Positions 58,063 to 64,000 of a DNA stretch of 64,000 bases are shown here, one piece after another. Source of the DNA: Deltaproteobacteria bacterium (GTDB lineage: Bacteria; Myxococcota; Kuafuiibacteriia; Kuafuiibacteriales; Kuafuiibacteriaceae); contig JADJBV010000001.1 in NCBI GenBank assembly GCA_016703535.1, forward strand, positions 992,001-1,056,000. Reading direction: 5' to 3'. The position numbers and the translations under genes were made by a program. Positions within the stretch are counted from its first letter, which is position 1; every line of letters starts with the position of its first letter. The notes beneath the pieces are model-generated. The model ran no database searches. It was given only the letters and a program-made list of their open reading frames with translations, and was not told the origin of the DNA.

Positions 58063-58224
58063 GCCCGTTGATCTGGAGCGTCGTAGCGAAAAAGCCGAGA
58101 TAGGGAGCGGGGACGGCACCCGAGGCGCGAGGAGCGGACGGGTACTTGATTCGGTACCTTGAGCACCGCAGCAACGAGGCTGCCGTCCGCTAGCCCTAAG
58201 AGCGGCTTTTGCAGCAGGCGGGCC
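58063..58224. mobile_element. MITE-like element: about 45-bp imperfect terminal inverted repeats
   Basis: The left arm (58063-58118) and the reverse complement of the right arm (58181-58224) share, in order, GCCCG, AAAAGCCG, TAGGG and AGCGG(GG)ACGGCA, with small gaps. About 60 bp lie between them, including an internal GGTAC/GGTACC pair. There is no coding potential. Length, structure and position (immediately after a stop codon) fit a miniature inverted-repeat element or a large mRNA hairpin. No target duplication was found by eye. The rest of the gap up to 58360 shows no gene. Confidence 0.5.
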
Positions 58225-58360
58225 AGAGCAACGGACGGCCAAGGGCCCGCGCCCGAACTACCGGCAAATTGGGCCGATGATCCGTCCCGCCTGGCGTCGT
58301 GCGCCTCGTCGACAGACAACGGAGTATGCTTTCCTCGGCAAACCTCGCCAGGCCGGTGGC

Positions 58361-59845
58361 TCAACGCCGCTTGGGCCCGAGGCCCGACTCGAGCACCCGG
58401 CAACCGAACTTGGTGCCGCCCGAGAAGTACGCGTAAGGCAACTCCGGCTCCCGGCTCAAAGGGCTGAGGCCAAGGAGCTGGAGGCACAAGAGGGTCCCGA
58501 GGCCCCCCAGCACCAAGGCGACCCCCACCCGTCGGCGGTCCTGCCGGGTCCAGCGTTCGTCGGGCGCGGCCCACTCGCTCAGGCACTGGTCGACGGCCCG
58601 GACGGTCCCCTCCCGCAAACCATCCAGATCGGTGTCGGCCATCGCCTTGGTGGCCCGCCGGGCGAAGCTCCGTCGGGCCCGGGCCAACCTCGGGCCCCGG
58701 GGACGTTCGGTCCAGGGGGGAGGCAGGCCCACCAACTTGGCGATCATCAACTCCCTGGCTCCCTCCAACGGCGGCAGGCCCGCGCCCCCGTGCGCCAAGG
58801 TGAAAGCGAAGGAGAGCTGGGCCTCGAGGGCGGCGTTCCGGGCGCCCGAACGCTGCACCCGTCGGGCGATGGTCTGGCCCAACAAAGAGAACAGCGGGTG
58901 CATCAAGAGCACCTCGGCGTCGAGCCCCAAGGCGCCTGCGGTCGGCAACACCTCACCCGCCAAGGTGTTGGCCGCCTCGGAGAGCCGGAGGAGCTCCGGG
59001 CGACTGGTGTCGCCAAAGTGGCCGTCGATGGTCGCTTGCAGCAGCGCGATCTTCCACTGCTGCTCCGGGGACAGGACCGGCAGGCGCCCGTCGGCCAGGC
59101 CGTCACTCGTCGCCAACAGCAGCTCACCGATCACCCGAAAGCCCTGGGCCAACTCGAGCGCGCCGACACCCAGCGCCCCTCGAAAGAAGCGATCCCGGGC
59201 CTCTCGATCCAGCGCCTGACCGTCCACCGCCGCGCTCAACACCGGCAACAACTCGGCCAAAGCCACCACCAAACGCCGCCCCGTCAGGATCGCCTCGGCC
59301 CGCCGGAAACTCTCCTCGGGTTCGAGCTCGTCGCTCGGGGGAACGGGACTCAACGCAGGCGGCGCATCTTGCAAGTCAGCTTGCACTTCCTCCTCACCCC
59401 CCAAAAACGGCTCGACCACACTCCAGTCCATGCTGGTGCTGCAGGGCCCCGGATCCCGATCGGGCTCGAACACGGCGCGGAACACTTGATACAACACCAG
59501 CCGCTCCAGCCCGCTGGCCATCTCAAGATCCCCCGCGATCCCCGACAACGCCGTACTCCGCAGCTCCGGGTCCCCGGTCCAGGCCAACAACCCGGCCCGG
59601 TACAACCTGCGCACCGTCGGATCGTTCCAGCCCCGAGCGTCCGCCGCGATCCGCGCCCACAACTCCGGCCGCTGAAACTGGGTCAACACCATCATCGCCG
59701 CCACCCGCTGCGCCCCATCTGGCGAAGCCAAGGCCTCCCAACAAGGCGCCAACACCTCCATCTCCGCCGCCTCCGCCACCGCCGAGGTCACGCTCGGCGT
59801 CCGAGCCGGCGCCGCACAAAACAGTCGTCCAAGGGTCGAGTCCAT
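58361..59845 (-). CDS. Unknown helical protein with C-terminal membrane anchor
   Basis: 494 residues from ATG 59845 (MDSTLGRLFCAAPARTPSV); the frame stays open upstream, but that part overlaps the CGTCCGG array and looks non-coding. The protein is helical with HEAT-like stretches at the start (LAPCWEALASPDGAQRVAAMMVLTQFQRPELWARIAADARG; LYRAGLLAWTGDPELRSTALSGIAGD). It ends with one transmembrane helix (VGVALVLGGLGTLLCLQLLGL, near residue 450) and a short outer tail. No catalytic motif was recognised. It is divergent from the large repeat protein across the 660-bp array-containing region, so the two may share regulation. Confidence 0.7.
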   Translation of the reverse strand: MDSTLGRLFCAAPARTPSVTSAVAEAAEMEVLAPCWEALASPDGAQRVAAMMVLTQFQRPELWARIAADARGWNDPTVRRLYRAGLLAWTGDPELRSTALSGIAGDLEMASGLERLVLYQVFRAVFEPDRDPGPCSTSMDWSVVEPFLGGEEEVQADLQDAPPALSPVPPSDELEPEESFRRAEAILTGRRLVVALAELLPVLSAAVDGQALDREARDRFFRGALGVGALELAQGFRVIGELLLATSDGLADGRLPVLSPEQQWKIALLQATIDGHFGDTSRPELLRLSEAANTLAGEVLPTAGALGLDAEVLLMHPLFSLLGQTIARRVQRSGARNAALEAQLSFAFTLAHGGAGLPPLEGARELMIAKLVGLPPPWTERPRGPRLARARRSFARRATKAMADTDLDGLREGTVRAVDQCLSEWAAPDERWTRQDRRRVGVALVLGGLGTLLCLQLLGLSPLSREPELPYAYFSGGTKFGCRVLESGLGPKRR

Positions 59846-59970
59846 GACCCAAACGCGAGAGCAATCGCCGTGCCGGACACCGGAGGGACCCGCCGTCCTT
59901 CGGTGAACAAGCGGAGGTCCGCGAATTCCCAACTCAATTTTCCGGATGGGACCGAGCCTCAAGCCCCAAT

Positions 59971-60020
59971 CGGTCGTCCGGATTCGTCCGGATTCGTCCG
60001 GATTCGTCCGGACGTCCGTC
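59971..60020. repeat. 10-bp tandem direct repeat array (GATTCGTCCG)
   Basis: GATTCGTCCG is repeated exactly three times at 59981-60010, preceded by a near copy (CGGTCGTCCG) and followed by GACGTCCGTCCGG. The 10-bp period puts each copy on the same helix face, the usual layout of a cooperative protein-binding array. It lies in the gap between the divergent genes, about 130 bp from the minus-strand start. Confidence 0.7.
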
Positions 60021-60390
60021 CGGCCGAACGAAAACCGCCCGGGGCGAACCAGCCTCGGCCGAACGCACAGAGCGTCGGTGATGGATCTGACCGGGAGCCT
60101 GGGTGACACCATCCGGTTCGAGGTTCTTTCAGACCGGTTGGAGGTCTCCACGCATCCGTCGGGACGCCCGTCGGGCTGTCACCCACCACTGAGAGAACTC
60201 AATCCACGCGTAGTCGGCCCCAAGCAGGCTCTCTCCTGATCCCACCAGGAACGCCCCAAAGAACGACCGTCGTACGCCGCTGAGCGACCCTCCGTCCTGT
60301 TTGTTGGTGCCGGCGCCGTCCAATCTCCAGTCCCCGGTGCCTTTCGCTTTGGAGCAGGGCCACCCCGTTTGGCCCAGGAAAGCTCGTTGC

Positions 60391-60447
60391 CCGGACGAAT
60401 CGTCCGGCGTCCGGACGGACAAATCGTCCGGCCGGACGGACGAACGC
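60391..60447. repeat. CCGGACG/CGTCCGG palindromic array
   Basis: It contains the perfect palindromes CGGACG-AAT-CGTCCG (about 60392-60406) and CGTCCGGCCGGACG (60425-60438) plus further CCGGACGGAC copies. CGGACGAATC is the exact inverse of the GATTCGTCCG unit 400 bp away, so the two arrays are related. It sits just upstream of the likely start of the large repeat protein; an operator role is likely but inferred. Confidence 0.65.
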
Positions 60448-60508
60448 AGAAAAAGTCGAGGAATTCTGCGATTTCGTGTTCGGCCCAGCTCCTGCTCTGT
60501 CTCGCCGG

Positions 60509-63500
60509 GTGCGTCCGGACTCGTTGAAGGAGCGGCCCCGTCCGACCACCGTCGAACGTTGCCCGAAGGTTCGTTGTCACGGAACCGCCGAAGCCAAGGC
60601 GGACGCGCCTCAACTCGACCCGGCGACCCACGCAGCGCAGAGGCTCACCGCGGCGAGCACCCAGTCACCCTTCGATGGGGCGGAGCGCTCGCAGGAGGGG
60701 CTGCGGCCTTGGGAGCTTCGGCTTCCGGATGAGTCCCCGACTGGGCACGATCCCGGGACGGAACCAGGCGAAGGTGGTGGGCACTCGCCTGTTCCTCCGG
60801 CCACCGCGCCGGTCCTATCTGTACCTCGGGGGGCTCTACCTCCATTTGCGGGGCCCACCTGGGAACTCTTGGACTCGAACGCGAAGGCGGTTGACGACCG
60901 GATCCCGGCCGGGTCGGTCCCGCTCGACCTGCGGTCCCGTCCGCTTGAAGCCCAGGCCAAGCTTCGGAGGCTGAGGTCCGACGCTCTGGCGACTCGCGAC
61001 CCGTCGAGGTTGCTTGTGGCCTACGGTGCTTTGGCGACCGCGGGCCGGGTGGAGGACGCGCTGTCGGTCTTGACCGCCCTCGGCGAGATCTACCTGGCCC
61101 TGGGCCACGGGGCGGGTGCAACTTGGGTTGCAGCTGAGCAGGCCTTTCTGCGCGGCGATCTGGAGCTCGCCCATCAGGAGTCGCTGAAGCTGCGCGCGGT
61201 GGTCGCGAGCAACGCCGATCTGGGCGCCCAAGCCGAGCTCCAGCACCGGCTGACCACCTTGGCGATCCTTCGAGCGGCAGAGCGGGCCGAGGCGGGAGAC
61301 CTGGAAGGTGCGGCGGGGATCTTGGAGGAGGCCCAACGTCGGTGGCCCGACCCCGCCCTGGTGGCGCCGGGCCTGGCGCTCCTCGAGCGGCGTGGTCTCG
61401 GTTTGCAACACAACTTGCAAAAGTTGCGCGAGACGTACGCTGCTCTGGCCTCGGCCAAGCTCAAACTTCAGCGGTTGGAGCGCGGCGACGGGAGTTGCGC
61501 CGGGCATCATGGCTCGCCCAAGCCGAAGGATCTGGCGACGATCCAGCAGGCGGTCGAGGCGATCCAGGCGCTGACGCTGGAGGTGGCGGTGCAGGAAGCT
61601 CGGGTGGCCACGGCCCGAGCGCGGACGGCGGCCTGGGTGCGGCAGAGTTTGGGATCAGGAGGGGAGGGCGAGGCACCGGGCGCGGGGCCTTCGGAGCGTG
61701 CTTCAGGACTCGCTCCGGCTGGGAAAAGCACGGCGCCGGGTCGGGAAGAGCAGGGGCCGGCGGAGTTGGCGCGGTCGGCGAGGCCCCAATCCGACGAGGC
61801 CTCAGGTTCGGGGCAAACCGACGGGCGTGTTCTTGGAACAGAGCTTGGCGGTGAATTTAGGGCGCCAGCGGCGCTGCGAGCGGCGGCGGGGCAAGAGGGT
61901 CCCGTTCTTGGGACAGAGGTGGGCGAACTCGCGGCGCCAGCGCTTGCGCGATCTGCGGCGGCGGGGCCACTCGCGTTGCGCGTTCCCGCAACAGAGGTCG
62001 GTGAACTCGTGGTGCCGGCGCTGGCGCGCACGGCGGCGGGGCCACTCGCGGATCGCGTTCTTGAGGGGGAGGTGGGAGAATTCGCGGTGCCCGCGCTACC
62101 GCGATCTGCGGCGGGGCCACTCGCGTTGCGCGTTCCCGCAGCAGAGGTCGGGGAACTCGCGGTGCCGGCGATGGCGCGTACGGCGGCGGGGCAACTCGCG
62201 GGGCGCGTTCTTGAGGGGGAGGTGGGAGAATTCGCGGTGCCGGCGCTACCGCGATCTGCGGCGGGGCCACTCGTGGTGCGCGTTCCCGCAGCAGAGGTCG
62301 GGGAACTCGCGGTGCCGGCGCTCGCGCGCACGGCGGCGGGGCAACTCGCGGGGCGCGTTCTTGAGGGGGAGGTAGGAGAATTCGCGGTGCCCGCGCTGCC
62401 GCGATCTGGGGCGGGGCAACTCGCGCGGCGCGTTCCCGCAGCAGAGGTCGGGGAACTCGCGGTGCCGGTTATGGCGCGAACGGCAGCGGGGCCACTCGCG
62501 GGGCGCGTTCTTGAGGGGGAGGTGGGGGAATTTGCGGTGCCGGCGCTGCCGCGATCTGCGGCGGGGCCACTCGCGGGGCGCGTTGCCGCAGCAGAGGTGG
62601 GGGAACTCGCTGTGCCGGCGCTGGCGCGATTTGCGGTTGGGAGGCAATTCGCGGGTCCCGTGCTCGAAAGCGAAGTGCACGTTCAAGGTGCGCCGTGGGC
62701 GGAGCCTCGAGGCGTGGCGGATTGGGAGCCCGCGAGGCGGCCGCCCGAAGGGGAGATGCGAAGTGAGGTCGCACCGTCGGCAGGTCGTCGCTCAGCCCCC
62801 GTGGCACCAGCAGCGCAACGTGCGAGGCCAAATCTCGAAGTCTCGGTGAAAGCCGAACTCGTGCTTTCGGCGGTGCACCGATCCGCGGGGGACGTGCTGG
62901 AGGCCGACCGCTTGCTCTCCGAGTTGAGCGCTCGCCTGGGACGAACGCCGGGGCCCGAAGCCGCGGCCTGGGCCGTTGAGGTGTCGGCGCGACGGGCGAG
63001 TGAGGCCTTGGCCGACGGCGATCCCGAACGGGCCGGGGTGATCGTCAACGAGGCGTTCTTGTCCGCGGCGTCGATGACACCGGGCCCGGCTCGGGAGTTC
63101 CAGGTGCGTCGACTCGCCTTCATCGGCGTCGAGGCGGAGCTCGCCGTCACCCGGTCCTCGGATCCTCTGGCTCTGGCCCGGTTGGTCGCCGATACGCCCG
63201 AAGACGCAACGTCGTTGGCGCCGCTCCGATCCCGGATGATGTTGCGCCTGTCAGGGCTTTATGCGGCCCGTGGTGAAGAAGCCGCCGCCGCCGGGATCTT
63301 GGACCGGCTGATCGCCACCGCCGACCCCGAAGTGCGGAGCCAAGCGCTCCTCGGCCGGGGGCTGGCGCGCCTCGATCGCGGGTTGGTGCGGGAAGGGCTG
63401 GGTGATCTGCGGGAGGCGCAAGGGCTCGATCCTGGTGGCCCGGTCGATCGGTTGCTTCGGGCCCATCCGGCGTTGTCAGAGGCCCGGGACCCGGCTGGTC

Positions 63501-64000
63501 GGGTGATCATCCGGCGCGACGCGGGGGCGCTGCGGGCCGGGCTGGAGCGGGCCTTCGTGTCGTCCCAAGAGACGCCGAGCTGGCGCAAGATCGGATTGGC
63601 GGCTCTGGGGTTCATGGTGGGCGGACCGTGGGGCGCGGCGGCGGGGCTCGCCCTCGACGGCGGGCTGGCCGTGGCGGTGAACACCGATCGCATCGCCGCG
63701 GCGACCGCAACCGGCGTCTCCGGCGTCAGCCGTGCCGCCTTGACCAACAGCCTCTTCATGTTTGGCGTCGACCTCGCCTCAACGGTGACCGCCGGGATCG
63801 CAGGACAACTTGCACGCACCTCGTTCCGGCTCGGCGCGGCGGTGGTCGCCGAATCCGCGGCCCAATTGGTGCCTCGAGTGGTCGGCGCCAAGGTCGTGGG
63901 CCGGGGTGTCATGGCCTTGGGTGAAGGTGCGGTCGAATCCTTGTTCGGCGAATACACGGCCCGGGCCTCGGTCAGCATCTTGACCGGGACGCCGATGGAG
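60509..64000 (+). CDS. Very long repeat-containing protein, 3' end outside window (partial)
   Basis: The frame is open without a stop from 60284 to the last base; GTG 60509 is only a candidate start. From about codon 130 the sequence is coding-like and helical (LATRDPSRLLVAYGALATAGRVEDALSVLTALGEIYLALGHG..., LKLRAVVASNADLGAQAELQHRLTTLAIL), with TPR-like helical pairs. Then come a Gly/Ala-rich linker and eleven 25-residue tandem repeats (61823-62640). A second helical TPR-like region follows (LSARLGRTPGPEAAAWAVEVSARRASEALADGDPERAGVIVNEAF). The last visible part is a Gly/Ala-rich hydrophobic region (IGLAALGFMVGGPWGAAAGLALDGG) like the pre-toxin or membrane-insertion regions of large secreted proteins. 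Family unknown; the C-terminus is needed. Confidence 0.75.
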   Translation, partial: MRPDSLKERPRPTTVERCPKVRCHGTAEAKADAPQLDPATHAAQRLTAASTQSPFDGAERSQEGLRPWELRLPDESPTGHDPGTEPGEGGGHSPVPPATAPVLSVPRGALPPFAGPTWELLDSNAKAVDDRIPAGSVPLDLRSRPLEAQAKLRRLRSDALATRDPSRLLVAYGALATAGRVEDALSVLTALGEIYLALGHGAGATWVAAEQAFLRGDLELAHQESLKLRAVVASNADLGAQAELQHRLTTLAILRAAERAEAGDLEGAAGILEEAQRRWPDPALVAPGLALLERRGLGLQHNLQKLRETYAALASAKLKLQRLERGDGSCAGHHGSPKPKDLATIQQAVEAIQALTLEVAVQEARVATARARTAAWVRQSLGSGGEGEAPGAGPSERASGLAPAGKSTAPGREEQGPAELARSARPQSDEASGSGQTDGRVLGTELGGEFRAPAALRAAAGQEGPVLGTEVGELAAPALARSAAAGPLALRVPATEVGELVVPALARTAAGPLADRVLEGEVGEFAVPALPRSAAGPLALRVPAAEVGELAVPAMARTAAGQLAGRVLEGEVGEFAVPALPRSAAGPLVVRVPAAEVGELAVPALARTAAGQLAGRVLEGEVGEFAVPALPRSGAGQLARRVPAAEVGELAVPVMARTAAGPLAGRVLEGEVGEFAVPALPRSAAGPLAGRVAAAEVGELAVPALARFAVGRQFAGPVLESEVHVQGAPWAEPRGVADWEPARRPPEGEMRSEVAPSAGRRSAPVAPAAQRARPNLEVSVKAELVLSAVHRSAGDVLEADRLLSELSARLGRTPGPEAAAWAVEVSARRASEALADGDPERAGVIVNEAFLSAASMTPGPAREFQVRRLAFIGVEAELAVTRSSDPLALARLVADTPEDATSLAPLRSRMMLRLSGLYAARGEEAAAAGILDRLIATADPEVRSQALLGRGLARLDRGLVREGLGDLREAQGLDPGGPVDRLLRAHPALSEARDPAGRVIIRRDAGALRAGLERAFVSSQETPSWRKIGLAALGFMVGGPWGAAAGLALDGGLAVAVNTDRIAAATATGVSGVSRAALTNSLFMFGVDLASTVTAGIAGQLARTSFRLGAAVVAESAAQLVPRVVGAKVVGRGVMALGEGAVESLFGEYTARASVSILTGTPME
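61823..62640 (+). repeat. Tandem 75-bp (25-residue) repeats with alternating A/B units, about 11 copies
   Basis: The coding repeat alternates between two forms: A, RVPAAEVGELAVPALARTAA, and B, RVLEGEVGEFAVPALPRSAA, each with a GPLA/GQLA lead. This gives a 75-bp period and a 150-bp higher-order period. The copies are nearly identical in DNA in the middle and degenerate at both ends (GRVLGTELGGEFRAP at the start, GPVLESEVHVQG at the end). All copies keep frame. There are no spacers and no short-repeat structure, so it is not a CRISPR array. Confidence 0.9.

Larger units (their letters stand above)
59846..60508. other. Intergenic region of about 660 bp between divergent accessory genes
   Basis: No convincing gene is seen: the short open frames are Arg/Pro-rich on both strands and lack starts. 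It holds two CGTCCGG arrays (59971-60020 and 60391-60447, listed separately) and a GAATTC near each end (59930 just outside, and 60460). The plus-strand frame of the large repeat protein is open back to a stop at 60281, so its start could lie anywhere from there to about 60521. Confidence 0.5.

Noticed and set aside
61823..62680. Tandem repeats as a possible CRISPR array
   Set aside because: The 75-bp units are contiguous, without unique spacers, and encode an in-frame peptide repeat.
61857..62831. Pro/Arg-rich minus-strand frames opposite the repeat tract
   Set aside because: They are shadows of the plus-strand repeat: long GC-rich antisense frames with no start signal; the plus frame has normal composition before and after the repeats.

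Overview
The window is G+C-rich chromosomal DNA (about two thirds G+C by eye). It most likely comes from a member of the Myxococcota, perhaps a Bradymonadales- or Sandaracinus-like lineage. The signs are a MYXO-CTERM-like C-terminal tail on a multihaem cytochrome, membrane-anchored Hanks-type Ser/Thr kinases, an AglRQS-like ExbB/ExbD/ExbD motor set, many lipoproteins with Asp/Ser/Gly/Pro-rich spacers after the lipobox, and a myxobacterial-type (type XIII) retron. No rRNA, tRNA, CRISPR array, phage or intact insertion sequence was seen.

Layout. 1-4.1 kb: TPR proteins, a mono-haem cytochrome and prolyl-tRNA synthetase. 4.3-10.7 kb: a lipoprotein built from five truncated-haemoglobin domains with EF-hand-like insertions, two unknown exported proteins, a membrane-anchored MutS-like ATPase and a Nudix hydrolase. 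10.7-17.7 kb (all minus strand): a small secreted protein, a caspase-like protein, a kinase, then the ExbB/ExbD/ExbD cassette with its own terminator. 17.8-25.6 kb: two large surface lipoproteins on either side of a PilT-type ATPase, and FtsE. 25.6-30.5 kb: multihaem cytochrome, ECF sigma factor with a C-terminal extension, VOC protein, kinase. 30.5-37.2 kb: a four-gene minus-strand operon (lipoprotein, two ABC half-exporters, a predicted envelope protein) in which every junction is a 4-nt GTGA overlap. 37.3-40.6 kb: a MoaD-MoaE fusion, an RNA uracil methyltransferase, a small membrane protein and a haem lipoprotein.

40.7-46.0 kb is a complete retron locus: ARM/HEAT-repeat gene, winged-helix/SWIM gene (GTGA-coupled), an msr-msd RNA with perfect 16-bp a1/a2 repeats and a perfect 19-bp msd stem, and a reverse transcriptase. 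The RT reading frame is broken by one extra base between its N-terminal extension and the polymerase core. This arrangement matches the type XIII retrons known from myxobacteria, which are presumed anti-phage systems.

46.0-58.1 kb is mostly housekeeping and metabolism: a dual-specificity phosphatase, an aldehyde dehydrogenase homologue lacking its catalytic Cys and Asn, a thiolase, an esterase/beta-propeller lipoprotein, a plant-type asparaginase, L28 and S18, an LpoA-like lipoprotein, a hemerythrin-domain protein and a thioesterase. From 58.1 kb to the end the DNA looks accessory: a MITE-like inverted repeat, an unknown membrane protein, a roughly 660-bp intergenic region with two arrays of CGTCCGG elements, and a very long open frame that runs off the window and contains eleven 25-residue tandem repeats.

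Across the whole window the bipartite palindrome YGCAA-N6-TTGCR occurs at least 15 times, far above chance, always inside genes and in different reading frames.
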